In this document: piece by piece, positions 43,223 through 55,227 of the stretch | Layout: every line of letters begins with the position of its first letter | Position numbering within the stretch: position 1 is the first letter of the stretch | Origin: Limnephilus marmoratus | Lineage: Eukaryota > Arthropoda > Insecta > Trichoptera > Limnephilidae | DNA length: 64,000 nt | Assembly (NCBI GenBank): GCA_917880885.1 | Contig: OU862906.1 | Coordinates: 58,384,665-58,448,664, forward strand | Direction: 5' to 3' | Made by a program: the position numbers and the translations under genes | The notes under the pieces: generated by a model | Told to the model about the DNA's origin: nothing | Databases searched by the model: none | What the model saw: only the letters and a program-made list of their open reading frames with translations

Positions 43223-44960
43223 AGTTTCTTTTAGATCGATTTTATCCATATAGATCGGAGGTGACAACTTAAAGAAACGTACGAATCAATGAATAAAGTA
43301 AATTGTGTAATATATTTCTAATAAGTTTATTCATAATTTTTCGAAAACACTACTAAAACTAAGATAAAATAATTATGTAGCAAATAAAAGAAACTACACC
43401 AATATGTATTTAAATACCTAATTTTATTTATGATAATAATAAAATAAACCTTAACACAAAAAAAAACAACCGTAAACACCAAATAAATAACAATATTAAT
43501 TAGCAAATCATACTACAATTTTAAAAAAACGCGCCAATAATCAAAAACGGCCGCTAGAAATGATAAATATGTGTGAATAATCAACAAGCAACATCCAAAC
43601 TGTTCTGTCAACCTACCTACATATGTGACTATATTGGTAACATTAAACTTGGCAACGTAGCGTGATGCGGTAAGTGTGTTCTTAAAATAGATCAAGGAAT
43701 GCACGTTATTTTAAGATATTTTTTTTAATAAATAAACATAATTTTTGATTACATATTATAGCTGACCATATTTTAAACAAAATTTAAAAGACAGCTTGTT
43801 GGTACTTCATCTACGTAAGTATATATTACATGCGAAAGAATGAGCAACTTAAGTGGCTTCTTCTAAGATGAGCCACAAAATGTGGTATGACATAAATATA
43901 TATATATATATATATATACATATACTATACGTGTATGATTTTTTTGTTCACTGTTAATTATCTATTCTTTGTTTTATATGTAAAAAAAAAAATATTTTAT
44001 TTTTCCTTTGTTAAATTTTGTGGTTTACATTAGTTTTCTCCGCCTTTTTAACACGAGCTTTGCTCTTAAAAAAAGTGTAAGACGTATAAACTAATGTATT
44101 TTTGAGATTTTTTTAAAATTATATAAAAACATGTCATTTTTGTACCATAAAATTAAATAAATTTTAAAAAAAGTGCACTGTAAAGTATAATAAATAATTT
44201 GAAGTTGTCATCATTATGCTATTTGTGCATGTAATACTTAATTTATACCTAGTACTTAATATAATAAGGCGTATACTTATTGTTTGTTCAAATCCAATCA
44301 ATTAATTCCTTCGTTCAAGTAACTTAAAAGATCTGTTTTTCATCCAACACTCTTATTTTTAGATTCATCATATTCAAATGTCTTTGACATCCGTTCTTCT
44401 TCCGGTTCCATTCATAAATCATATTTTCAAAGTGCCGGCGGTTAAAATGTTGGATTATTATGGAACATAGGTCTGAATATAATATATTTCCAAGAGCCAT
44501 GTTTACAGGGTATTAAAAAGGGTTGCCATATTGTTGCGAATTCTAAGGCGAGAATTTTTGTCATCTTACCTAGAGGAAAAAACTTTTCCACTAGAAATTA
44601 TGGTCATAATTCACATACGCTGCTTCTCAGAATGGGTATAATGAAATATGTATATTAAAGCCGAGGTAACTGGTAATTTGGATGTTAAAATGGAGAAAAC
44701 ACGTTATATTACGAGTTTTATTTTCTTACTTATAAAATTTTATGAAAATATTTATTTTTGCTTGTTGCACGCAACAAAGAACTAAACGTAAAAAAGGCTG
44801 GAAATTCTTACTGGTAATACTTTTATCATCCAAGTACGCAGAAATTCATCATACGACTGTGATTAATTTTTGGAAAAAGTAATATTGTCAATCACCATGT
44901 AACCGATTTTTTTTTTGATTCCACAAAAAATAAGTAGTTACCTATTAGTTCAGTATTAAT
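43223..44960. other. AT-rich DNA; (TA)n at about 43892-43917
   Basis: No gene is supported. There is a dinucleotide run only. Confidence 0.45.
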
Positions 44961-44963
44961 AAC

Positions 44964-45090
44964 ATGGCTTAATGGTAAACCCTTGGTTCTTGACCATAAA
45001 GATGGAGTTTCTAAACCCGGGCAATAAATTAAAATTTGATGATATTTTTGCAATTCGTTACAGTGTGGAAGATACTTTTCATTGGTGAGA
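44964..45090 (+). repeat. Ancient SINE A copy
   Basis: The head keeps the A-box-like TGGCTTAATGGTAAACC and the B-box-like GTTTCTAAACCCGGGC, then CAATAAATT and GTGTGGAAGATACTTTTC. The spacing matches SINE A. It is strongly diverged. Confidence 0.5.
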
Positions 45091-46520
45091 GGTGCATTGA
45101 AAGATGATCGGGCTGCAACGCAACAAAGTAAATAGGCTAACTAAGCTGATTTTAATGAATATTATATATATTTTAATATTTTGGAAAAGGCGGAAGAAAA
45201 AATTTGTGTGAAAAAAATAAAGAAACTATGCATACGAAAATGGATTAAGAGCAGAAATAAAAAATTTCGCTCCAACGAGACGACATTTTTGCGGCTACTG
45301 ATGAACTCTACTAAAACAACGGGTTCGTACTTATTTAGTGGTTGAGCCAGTGAGCAGTTGCAAATGGTGGGGGAGCGCTATTCGTCCGAAAAATATAACA
45401 ATATGGAATAACTCTTCTAAACCATTGCCGCCGACTAAACTACTATACTAAATTTATGGTGTTCGGACAAGATTAGTTACTAAATTACTCTCTACTCGAC
45501 TAAAAGTGAATAATAAAATAGAGTCAATGTTGTGATTCAACCTTAAGAGGAAAATTAACTTTGGATTTGAAAACTTTTAACTTTATCTTTCTTTTTTTCT
45601 TTATTTTATGTAGTGTGTTAAGCGACGCTCTCCACTTACTCCAGTGATTCCTGACATTATCTGGAGTAGAAACTATGAACGGTCTCGGTTTGGTCTCCGG
45701 TGATTTATTTGAATGCTTTTATCCATTTTATTTTCATATCCAAATTTGAAAAACATCTTCCACATACCATTTGGGTTTGGTGGTTACTCACCCGAGTAAC
45801 CACCAAACCCCTCACACCAACCTCACCTGTCGAATACTACTGATATTTTAGGTTTGAGTTGAAAAAAGTAATCTAAAATTATGCCGGAGACCTAAAATTA
45901 ATTATGCCAGAGACCTAAAATTAATTAACATTTTTTACTTCAAATAATGTGAGATATTACACTTTTCATGTCAAAGCCAAAGAATCCATGCCCTAGAGAT
46001 CACAGGTACGAACAAGTCTAAAGCTCACTACCACTACTATGTGTGCAGGAACTTCATTGTAACCTATCACTATGTTAACAACTAGTGCCCCTTTAACCTA
46101 ACAAGCTGATGTAGAAAAATGCAAAAACAATTTATGAAAACAGTTTATAAAAACGGTTTATTTATAAATAAGTTCTGCTGTGTATTATTATTGTAAATGT
46201 ATCGTCTGTAAGTGGGTTCACCACAGTTTCATAATGCCTTTATAAGGCGATACAGCTGTCACTCCTAATAACAATTACTCGGCAGGAGATGATTATAAAT
46301 AAACTGCTCTTTAAAAAAATGCAAAATAATATTGTTGAGTACATATCTTGAAAATCTTGAAAAAAGTCCATCTTTTGCAATAATTTTTTTATTGTGAAAC
46401 AAAAATCTTTAATTTTTTTACTCGAATCAAGAAAGATGGAAGTGGAATTGACTAGGTATACAATATGTTACACTTTGACATCTTCTGTGCATATCGGCAA
46501 CAAGCGTCGCTAAAAATAAA
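45091..46520. other. Unassigned DNA with one strong hairpin
   Basis: No gene is supported. See the hairpin entry at 45773. A unit TTATGCC(G/A)GAGACCTAAAA repeats twice near 45880-45920. Confidence 0.4.
45773..45810. repeat. Perfect 17 bp stem hairpin
   Basis: GGGTTTGGTGGTTACTC, four-base loop ACCC, then the exact reverse complement. There is no T-run after it on either side. Confidence 0.9.
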
Positions 46521-46524
46521 GCCA

Positions 46525-46655
46525 GGTACTTGCCAATCTTTTTTCTCCCTTATCGACTCTCAAAAATTGGACAGGCAATGGTTCCACTGAGTCATACCCG
46601 GTATCCGGAAACTAAGATGTTTTTGCGGTTCCAACCTATGACTCGATTCCGTCAC
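46525..46655 (+). repeat. Possible diverged SINE A body
   Basis: AGCCAGGTACTTGCCAATC and a following C/T-rich block resemble the SINE A body. The match ends before the A-tail. Confidence 0.3.
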
Positions 46656-47287
46656 ATCCTTTTTTTACATTAACTCCACACAGGAGGCCCTGAGGAAAAC
46701 AATTTTCCTCAGTCTACTTTGGGGATACTGTGAGGAGGGCCTTTTTATAAATATAAAGGAAGGAGGAGGAGGGAAGGAGGTCTCTTCAAGACCCATATCG
46801 TAGAGGTCGGTGAATCTTTCCACAGCGGAGTTGTTTTATTCATTTGAGTCGTAGAAACGACCGTTCTCATGTGACAAATGACAACTGTGCACAATGTTTG
46901 CAAGGTTATGTTTTGTTTGTTTACGATAGTTTCTTGAAGCATCTTCAGGACAGCATTTCCAACTGACAACGCCTGTGCTCTAAAGATTGCTTTCAGTTTG
47001 TACAGATAGGAAATTCTATCTATATCGAGGGTCTTTTCAGGTGAGGGAGCGGGAGACAGAAATGAAAGTCGTCAGGTCGATGTATGAGTCAGCCGTTTAT
47101 TGGGCTACGTAGCAGATGGTCGGTGGTCGGTAACTTGATGTAATGCGGAGTGCCGTAGATGATGCTGCAGGCGTACGGAGGTGGAGATGGTGTGGTGAAG
47201 GTCAGTGAGTTGCTCGACACCATGGCGGTGGAGATGACCTATATTCCAGGCCGTTGCTCGACGCTGTAAGTCGCGGAGATGAACGGA

Positions 47288-47913
47288 GTGTGGCTCGGTG
47301 AGCTGAGCCACCAGCAGGTAGTCCTGGCGAGGCGGAGCGCGTTTCCATGGCAGCGAAGCACGGTGGGGCTTCGGGGTGCCATGAAGTGGTGAGCTGATCC
47401 CTGGACTGAAGGTGACGCAAGCCTTGTAAGTCGCGGGATGGAGCTGATCTCAGGAGCTGAAGACACGATGGGCCTTAGAGCTGAGACGTGGTGATGGACC
47501 TCGAGGAAGCTGCCCTGGAGCGTAGCGATGCCATGCAGAGATCGTTACATGCTGAGATGTTGGCCGACTGTAAGTGTGAGACTGAACTGGACTGAACAGT
47601 GTGTGGCTCGGTGAGCTGAGCCACCAGCAGGTAGTCCTGGCGAGGCGGAGCGTGTTTCCATGGCAGCGAAGCACAGTGGGGCTTCGGGGTGCCATGAAGT
47701 GGTGAGCTGATCCCTGGACTGAAGGTGCGTCAATCCTTATAAGTCGCGGGATGTAGCTGTTCTCAGGAGCTGAAGACACGATGGGCCTTGTAGCTGAGAC
47801 GTGGTGATGGACCTCGAGGAAGCTGCCCTGGAGCGTAGCGATGCCATGCAGGAACACTTATTACATGTTGAGATGTTGGCCGACTGTAAGTGTGAGACTG
47901 AACTGGACTGAAC
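47288..47913 (-). repeat. Two tandem copies of about 313 bp inside the solo LTR
   Basis: GTGTGGCTCGGTGAGCTGAG begins at 47288 and again at 47601. The copies are nearly identical and both end at the initiator-like TTCAGTCCAGTTCAGTC (minus). Confidence 0.9.
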
Positions 47914-47944
47914 TGCAGCGGGCGAGCGATCGGCTGCTTATATA
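47907..47944 (-). promoter_or_regulatory. Predicted LTR promoter: TATA box plus TCAGT initiator
   Basis: TATATAAG (47937-47944, minus) lies 30-35 nt upstream of a TCAGT initiator (47907-47911), the arthropod consensus. A second initiator-like copy without a TATA box sits 313 bp further on. Confidence 0.6.
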
Positions 47945-48310
47945 GCCGCGGTAGAGTAACTACCTCGCGGTAGGTAATACGAGCCACTTCGAGAATATTC
48001 GGCGCCGTACAGATATTGTACGGTGCTGTCTCGAGACCTTTCTAGGCGAGGGCGATATTATTAACGTCGGGCTGGCACGGGAGGCGAGAAAGTACATCGC
48101 GGCCAGTATAGGTACGAAGGTACCTAGGCAAGTAGGTTTGCCGATGCGCGCGGATATTAGGAGATGTTTCTCGATTCCTCTTTTGGTGGCGAAGTTCATA
48201 ATGATGTGTCGCCACACAGGTTTTTCGAGACTCCAGAGAGATGGCTGCCAAATTCAACTGTGTGGCGCACTTGCGATCCATGTCCATTACTCTTATTAGT
48301 TAAGTTTTAA

Positions 48311-48764
48311 GAACCGTTTTCATCCGAGGCAAAATCACCTACTGTTATTACAAGGACATTAATATGTACTATAACCATGTAGTAAGTTAATTTACAAGTA
48401 TGTAAATATATATTTATCTTACAACTTGTGTCATAATGTACGGTTTTTGTTTTAATTGATTGAATGTGAAATGATTGACTGAATGAATTAAATATATGTA
48501 GCTTGATTTCTTTAAATAATTACTTGTACCAAAGGAAGAATTGGTTAAAAAACAAAGTTATGTGACATGTATTTTTAGTTTGTACTGTTTATACAGTTTA
48601 CAATGAAACAAAGACACTGTTTATACAGTTTTCAATGAAACAAAGACAGTGAAATGTTAAACAATAGGAATGAAGGAATTGTTAAAGCAAAATACATACT
48701 CGTAAGTTACGATTCAGTATTTAAAAACCGCGAGGCTGAGAAATGACTGCACGTTCTCATTTCG
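48311..48764. other. AT-rich DNA with a short tandem duplication
   Basis: ACTGTTTATACAGTTT(A/T)CAATG repeats twice at about 48585-48650. No gene is supported. Confidence 0.5.
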
Positions 48765-48768
48765 TTAA

Positions 48769-49728
48769 CCTTTAACTGCTGACGTGATTTTTTTTTACGT
48801 ATTCTCTGATGTGAGGCCAGGGCGGCAAGTTAGATACTTTAAATGTTTATATATTGGAGATCCAAAAAAATTTTGAGGTCCAAATTATTGTTTATTGGAC
48901 GTAAAATAAAATAAAATACTTTTTTTATTGTTAAGTATCTTAAATTTGACAATTTGGATATTATGTAATAATTTTTGGCAAAAATCACTTGAGTTCAGAA
49001 ATCAGTCGGTATTATTTATTAAACTAAATAAAAAAAAAACAATGAACTCACCTTCATAATAATATTTCAATAGTGTCTCGAATAAACTGTGTATATAAAG
49101 CTTTAGTGTAGTATTATTAATATAATATTATTTTTACACAGTAAAAATCAACTTAAAAAAAGTCATGTAGCCTGTTACTTTAAATGTTTATATATTAGAA
49201 ATCTATGAAGATTTTGGGGTCCAAATTATTATTTATTGGACGATTTAAATATATTTTAATAAAATAAAATACTTTTTTTTGTTAAGTAACTTTTATTATT
49301 TGACAATTTGGATATTATGTAATAATTTTTTGCATAAATCACTTGCGATCAGAAATCAGTATGTATTATCTATTAAACTAAATAAAAACAATGAACTCAT
49401 TTTTATTGTAATATTTTAATAGTGTCTAGAATAAACTATATATATAAAACTCTAGTAAAGTTGTTTGTGTTTATTTTTAAATAGTAAAAATCAATTTAAA
49501 AAAAGTCACGTAAGTACTGACGATGGGTCAGAGAGGCCCGCAAAAAAATTGAAATGAATTTACTCATAGAAATTTAACTTTAAAAATTTAAAATTTAAAA
49601 CTGACGGCTCTGGCGCTACTAAATTCGAAGTTACTGGAAGCGGCGTACGCTTCACGCGCGGGGGAGGGGAGTATTTCGATATTATTATTATAGCTGGACC
49701 TGAACGGCCCCACGTCAGCAGTTAAAGG
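48769..49728. mobile_element. piggyBac MITE, 960 bp, internally duplicated
   Basis: Inverted ends CCTTTAACTGCTGACGTG are flanked by TTAA (48765-48768 and 49729-49732). The interior consists of two tandem copies of a roughly 335 bp unit (about 48836-49170 and 49175-49510), each beginning near TACTTTAAATGTTTATATAT and ending near AAAAAAAGTCA(T/C)GTA. No transposase is encoded. Confidence 0.9.
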
Positions 49729-49732
49729 TTAA

Positions 49733-50040
49733 ATCTATGTTTAACTAGTATCCCCTTTCCTTTCACGTATAGATAAATGAAATGTTGAAATAGTCAGGCA
49801 TTTAATTTAGTGTTTCAAAGAACTCAGTAATAGAATATTGTTTTACTGGTTGGTTGCCACTGTTTAAATACTGATTTTTACAAAATTTCACTGCTAGTTA
49901 GAAATATCTACCGGCCACGAACAGGTTTGGATTTTGATTCTTCTAAATTTTAGGCGAATTGCTACTGGTTCCGGTTTCATAGTATTCTAATAAATGTATA
50001 CACAATTCTAATATTCAGCGTCAAATCATGGAACCCGATC
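49733..50040. other. Unassigned AT-rich DNA
   Basis: Nothing was recognised between the piggyBac MITE and the mariner fragment. Confidence 0.4.
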
Positions 50041-50043
50041 GTT

Positions 50044-50466
50044 TGAAACCGAAAAGGCTTCATTTTGGTCGAATTTGCACAACAATATTGTGATACCCTA
50101 AAAAAACTCAAAAGGAGCATTCATAACAAAAGAAGGAGAATGCTGACCAGAGAAGTGTGCTTGTTTCAGGAAAACGTCCGTCCTCATACAGCCTTAGCCA
50201 CCAATATGCTTTTGGACTCATTTGGTTGGGATGTTTTGAACCACCCCCCTTATTCCTTGACTTGGCGTCTTCAGATTATCATCTTTTCACCTTCCTGAAG
50301 GCATACATGGATGAAAATAAATTTTCAACCTACGATCAGGTGCAGAAAGTGATTCTGAAGTTGGGGAAGGAGCTGGCGGGAGAATTCTTAAAGGAGGTCA
50401 TAAAAAAACTCGTGCCACGGTACACCACGTGCATTGAACGGAATGGCGATTATTTAGAAAAATAGT
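50044..50466 (+). pseudogene. mariner transposase, C-terminal third
   Basis: Two frames join at about 50250. The first reads YCDTLKKLKRSIHNKRRRML, then ENVRPHTA and FGWDVLNHPPYS. The second reads LASSDYHLFTFLKAYMDENK, LVPRYTTCIERNGDYLEK and a stop. This is the end of a mariner (DD34D) transposase; the Asp of SSDYHLF is the third catalytic residue, and the second lies where ENVRPH now replaces HDNARPH, so that residue is lost. A mariner-like end (CACTTACTTTCTGAATATGC) follows the stop. Confidence 0.85.
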
Positions 50467-50529
50467 CAACTAGTGTATCAACAATATTCAAAAAAAAAAA
50501 TTAGTATATACACTTACTTTCTGAATATG

Positions 50530-52240
50530 CATTAAACAAAAATCTTTTGCAATGGATTAATTTGTAAATATACCGACGAATGGTTTTATATTTTAACAAC
50601 GTTTATTTGGCTACTGGTAATAATTCTGAATACATCGATTCTTTTTCTGGAAACTCGTTATAACATTTTGTAACTTCGAATACGCGAATATTCCAACCTA
50701 CAATTTAACTTCAATATTCATCTACGTTAGCAACGTAAAATATGTCTACGTCTAGATCTATGTTGCCACGATTCCCAGGAGTCTATGAGTCAAAATGGAA
50801 GGTATACATATAAATAGGTACTGACATAAAGCGAACTCTCTCCACATCGTTCTTATGCATTTGACGCCCCGCTTCAGGCGTGACAAGTACCCACTCAACT
50901 TACGACGGCAATGTCAAATTTCTAAAAGGAAACTCGGCAATTTCGCCACTTAAATAGCTTCTATACAAGGCGTGCGCTAGAGCTGTATAATTTGTTGAAA
51001 GCATTAAGATCAATCTTACCTGACACAAGGAAATGATTTATATGAGACTTCAATTTGTAACTCCCCTCTAACCCCGAGTAAAGCCTTAATTTATTCCCCC
51101 TTAGTTACTCGTGGATGCATACCGAAGGAATAAAACATCTTATCTGCAAAGTGAAACACACCTACCCGTAAAAAATAATACAATCAGATATTCGTTATTT
51201 ACAAGAACTTTAAAGTGTCAGCTAATTCAGGTAATATGACGTGAATTAAACGTCTCTTTTGTTTGAAACATAGGACGGAATTTTTCCTTGTTATCAATTT
51301 TATCGTAAGTTTTAGCTAAATTTTTTTATAACGTCAGGCAAACAGCTATTCGCATTTACGTGGAAAGTAATTCGAAGGCTTTGTTTGGTCTAATGCACAA
51401 TGACCTAGTCACCGATGAAGATACCTACTTGAAACATTTATAAAAAACCTTTAATAGCCATTTCCTTCAGATTAAAATTAGCGTGCATTGTAAGCAGCTG
51501 GGTTTAAACAAGCGTACAACTAACAAACCAGTCCTATGATTTTTCGGATCACTGAGTAAAAAGGCAATACCAAGTAGTCTGTGTAAATTAGAAGCTTTGT
51601 TTTGGAATAGAAATTTGTACTGAAAGGCGTGCTTATTTTATGAAAATTTGATTTAAAAAGATAAAAGTGTAGTGTTTACTGGAGGAAGTGAACACGCAAC
51701 CATATTTGCATACTGGTATGTGTTTTTTTAAATTGTGTTTTTTCTTCATTTTTTAATCACAATAGAGTTCTGTTTGTGGGCAATTTAATTAGGACATAGT
51801 CGCTAACTGGAATGTAATGTAACGTAGCTACGAAGCAAAATCTTCATGAAGTGCTTCAGATGTAAAACATGTTGAGTTTTACTCTTAATACTATTCAATA
51901 CAAAGTACCTGCAGGCAAAAGTACGCAAAAAAAGATTAAAGTATTACTGAATAAAACTTTTTAATGAGTAGCAACCGGGTGATATAAACATATTACGATA
52001 TCTTGCTATGGGGGGGACGCGGGCGTACTTATCTACTGTAAAGTTATGTAAATATTTTTTTTCAATGGTTAATGAATAAAATAATGTTATTTTCAGCAGT
52101 AGCTGATTTAGAAATTTTTTTCAGATTTGAAATGATTTTTTTCCAGAACACATGGCCCGATGTTTGGGATGTAAACTATATTATTGTACCCAAAACGGCC
52201 CACGGAATTGTATGACCTCTTTTTAAAAGAAATGCTATGG
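50530..52240. other. No feature seen; not obviously repeated
   Basis: This is a long stretch without repeat boundaries. Composition is less extreme than elsewhere. It may be single-copy host DNA. No exon could be supported. Confidence 0.4.
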
Positions 52241-52299
52241 ATTGTCTCAAATTCGTATTCTTATTGTCCATAATGGACACAGTTCTAATAGTTTCATTT

Positions 52300-52665
52300 G
52301 TACCATTTATTGGATAATCAACACCTTAGGTCTTGCCTTAGGTCACCCCGAGTGGTTCGCTACTTTCGGTGACTTAACCGAGGTGCCCGGGTTCACGGTG
52401 TTGGCGGTGGATGCATCGGCCCACCAGCTGCGTGGCAGCCGGATCAGGAGAGACTGGTTAAGGATTGAGGGAAACTTTTTGACCTCTCAAGGAGGACTCT
52501 CTAGGAACATCACCTTGAACCGCAATGGGAGGGACGGATTCATACGTCCGTCACTCCTGGAGACCCTGACCCTGAGATTCTTTTTTATCAGAACATCCAT
52601 GCTTTCTTTCCTTGAAGGGACTTATGTTCCTCAGGGCCTCCTGTGTGTGGAGCTAAAAAAACTTT
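52300..52665 (+). mobile_element. SINE B copy, diverged, tail shortened
   Basis: TATTGGATAATCAACACC, GGTGCCCGGGTTCACGG, GGAGGACTCTCTAGGAACATC and CTCAGGGCCTCCTGTGTG are in order. The first half of the double-hairpin tail is missing. Confidence 0.75.
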
Positions 52666-52904
52666 AGCAATATACAACAATTTGAAAGAAAACATTCCTT
52701 AAATTGGTTTTAGTAACAAACTCGTATGTTTAGTTACTAGATCTAAATAGCCTAAATATTTTCACTTCCTCCATCTACTATAATATTACTCGTATCTCCT
52801 TTCATACCAGATTAACTTTCTCCTAAAAAAATTCGTCATTATTTTTTTTAGTTTCATTGCGGCAACCGGAGCGTTTGCTTTTTTTTATTTTTTATTTGTA
52901 CATG

Positions 52905-53985
52905 TTATATAAGTGACCGGTCAGTGGATGAGTTGGCATGGCGTTTGCGTCTCATCCGGACGTCACCGAATTCGATTCCTCGGCTGGCTAATTTCTTCAT
53001 CATCTCCAGCATTTTCCGCTTACTGTGGTGGTAACAGAAGATTTTCAAACATTGTTGGGTTATTCGTAACCAATAAAATAAAAATAACGTATGGTATGAC
53101 GTATTTGCGGCACGAGTGTTAGATGCCCTCGGTATCGTAAGACGTATTTGGTAACAAGATTTGTATAGCCCGGTACAGCCAGGTATTGCTAGGTACTTCC
53201 CAACCATCCATTCCCCATCTCCTTCCCCACCCTACTCCCTTCAGCCCAGTGATGTTATGTCTAGGGAAATTTCCCTAGATCTAGGGGAGAAAAATATTTT
53301 TTAGGGAAAAGGGAAATCAGGACAAAATCTAGGAAAATTTCGAACTCTGGCAAATTTTTTATTACATATGACAATATGACTGGTATTATTTATATATATA
53401 TATATATACGTACATATTTTTTTGGAATTCCTATGAATCTTAATTATTATTCATGTACTTACATGCAATGTTATTTTTAACACTGACAACTCAAAATGAT
53501 ATTATGTATCTTAAAAGATAAATAGGACCTCTGAAAAAAAAAATTAATTTATGTTTTAAGTTCCATTTTATCGGTGATTGCGATTGATTTTTATTGTGCA
53601 AAGTGTTTTTTTTTTTTTTTAATTTGAAATTCAGTTTCTAATTCAGTGGTGAGTGTATTCGTACTTTTAAATTATTATTTCACATAGCAAAAAGTGTTTT
53701 ATTTGGAAAAGCACGGTATTATAAGTACATTTACCAAATTCCGAAATCTTTCCAATTAATTAATCATATTAATTAACTTATAACAGGATTAGTGTTACGT
53801 AATCAGGTGGCTACGTAGGTAATTGCGTAAATGTGAAATTCTAGGGAAATTTTACCGCGAAATCTAGGGAAATTATTTTTTTTGGCAGAACATCCCTGCT
53901 TCAGCCTCCCAAAATACCCCAATCGGGGATACCACATTCCCATTGACTTCGGGTAATTGGGACTCGTGTAGAACAAAACAAAAAG
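52905..53985 (+). mobile_element. Diverged tRNA-derived SINE (A-like), split by a hAT MITE
   Basis: The head has an A-box-like GTGGATGAGTTGGCATGG and B-box-like GAATTCGATTCCTCGG. The body at 53100-53246 follows SINE A (GCGGCACGAGTGTTAGATGC, CCAGGTATTGCTAGGTACTT). The 3' end resumes after the hAT at 53899 (CCCCAATCGGGGATACC) and finishes near an A-rich run. The different tRNA head suggests a sister family. Confidence 0.65.
53247..53898. mobile_element. hAT MITE, 652 bp
   Basis: The ends CAGTGATGTTATG and, inverted, CAGGGATGTTCTGCC are flanked by a perfect 8 bp duplication CTTCAGCC (53239-53246 and 53899-53906). Inverted TCTAGGGAAAT words continue inside both ends. No transposase is encoded. 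Confidence 0.92.
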
Positions 53986-54472
53986 AAAATGAAAGTGAAA
54001 GTCGGTAGCCCTGGTATGAGAGAAATAAGCAAATCATAATTGTTAATCTCCTATGTTCATATAATATAAGAAGTTCTTAGTGAGACAAGCATGGCACCCC
54101 AACTGTAATAGAATTAATAAACTTCATTTCAACATTACTACAAGAAAGAACTATTTACATGCACAAAACAGGTGATTGAGTTCTTAGTTTCGGTAAACTA
54201 AGTAAATCGTTTGTATTTATAGATATTGAAATGAAACTTCGCGAATGTCAATTCCATTAAAAAAATCCATAATGGCGGCAAAGCGATCGTTTACATGAGA
54301 AATTCTTTGCCTAATTAAAATGCGACCGTTCGTGGAATATTTGCCGTTTTTTCTACAAATCTACAGTTTTATTCCGAGATTGATGAAATTGTAATCTTGA
54401 CTTTCGAAACACAAGGAAGGCCATTGTCTACGTGAGATTTGAAAAGACCACTCCCATCCCCATTTCCTACCC
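53986..54472. other. Unassigned DNA
   Basis: No repeat edge or coding motif was recognised between the two hAT elements. Confidence 0.4.
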
Positions 54473-54480
54473 CTGAAAGC

Positions 54481-55219
54481 TAGGGATGTCGAAAGTGAAA
54501 AAAATATCGATGTATCAATATTTATTAAAATATCAATATCGACGTTGATATATCGAGGAAAAAATATCGATATATCGGTCAAATTTTCAAAAGATTTTGC
54601 GTTTTTAAAATAATAGTGTATTCAGCCCAATATTATCAATAGTAATTTTTATACACAATGTGGTTTTTTTTAATGTACGAAAATCTCAATAAAAATGAAG
54701 GTCTTCATATTTTTTAGGTAATAATTACAAAAATATAAAAAACTTAAAAGCTGTATTTTAACTTTCTTATACGTAAATTGAGACGCATAAAAAGTTAGTA
54801 TATTCTAATCGCCAATAGAATGGCGATTAGAATGTAGACCGAGATTATTCTATTGGCGTATTAATCTGTCAAAAAGGACTTTGGGTTTGGAACAAGGTGT
54901 AGTCAATAATCATAGACAATTGGCAACTAACACATAGGAGTGGCTTAGAAAAAAATTGCGAAAAATAGCATACATTTCTATGTATGTACCTACACATTTG
55001 AGATAGTATTAGAGATCACAAATACTAATGCAAAGACAATAGATTTGTAAGCTATTAATAGTTAAAATTTCAACCGCCAGATGTCATGACCCAATACAGT
55101 TACTTTTTTGATACAATTTTCGATATTGGATTTTTTGTATCGATATATCGGATCAAAATATATCGGCTAAAAATAACGATGTATTGAATTAAAAATATCG
55201 ATACTTTTCAACAAGCCTA
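54481..55219. mobile_element. hAT MITE, 739 bp
   Basis: The ends TAGGGATGTCGAAAGT and, inverted, TAGGCTTGTTGAAAAGT are flanked by CTGAAAGC (54473-54480 and 55220-55227), a perfect 8 bp duplication. The subterminal zones are dense in ATATCGAT words. A perfect 13 bp-stem hairpin (ATTCTAATCGCCA, 6 bp loop) lies at 54802-54833. Confidence 0.92.
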
Positions 55220-55227
55220 CTGAAAGC

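Larger units (their letters stand above)
47042..48216 (-). mobile_element. Solo LTR, 1175 bp, 4 bp TSD, Ty3/Gypsy-like
   Basis: On the minus strand it runs from TGTGGCGACACATC to CCGCTCCCTCA, with TG...CA ends, between duplications CAGG (47038-47041 and 48217-48220). It has a TATA box (TATATAAG), a TCAGT initiator about 30-35 nt downstream, and AATAAA near its far end. These are the parts expected of an LTR. It is much richer in G+C than its surroundings. A 4 bp duplication favours Ty3/Gypsy, but no internal coding region is present to prove it. Confidence 0.75.
46668..48310 (-). pseudogene. LINE J 3' end, split by a solo LTR
   Basis: The hairpin tail starts at 46668. The minus-strand words include VVICHMRT and then decay. 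The LINE resumes after the LTR at 48221 (TTTTTCGAGACTCCAGAG ... GCTGCCAAATTCAACTGTG), as in 39181-39772. The tail's inner hairpin is partly lost (CTCAGTCTACTTTGGGG). Confidence 0.75.

Noticed and set aside
43888..43918. A CRISPR-like or regulatory repeat array
   Set aside because: It is a plain (TA)n microsatellite. No CRISPR features occur anywhere, as expected for eukaryotic DNA.
47105..47987. Several Ser/Thr/His-rich minus-strand frames
   Set aside because: They lie in the GC-rich solo LTR, where open frames are long by chance, and they repeat with the 313 bp duplication.
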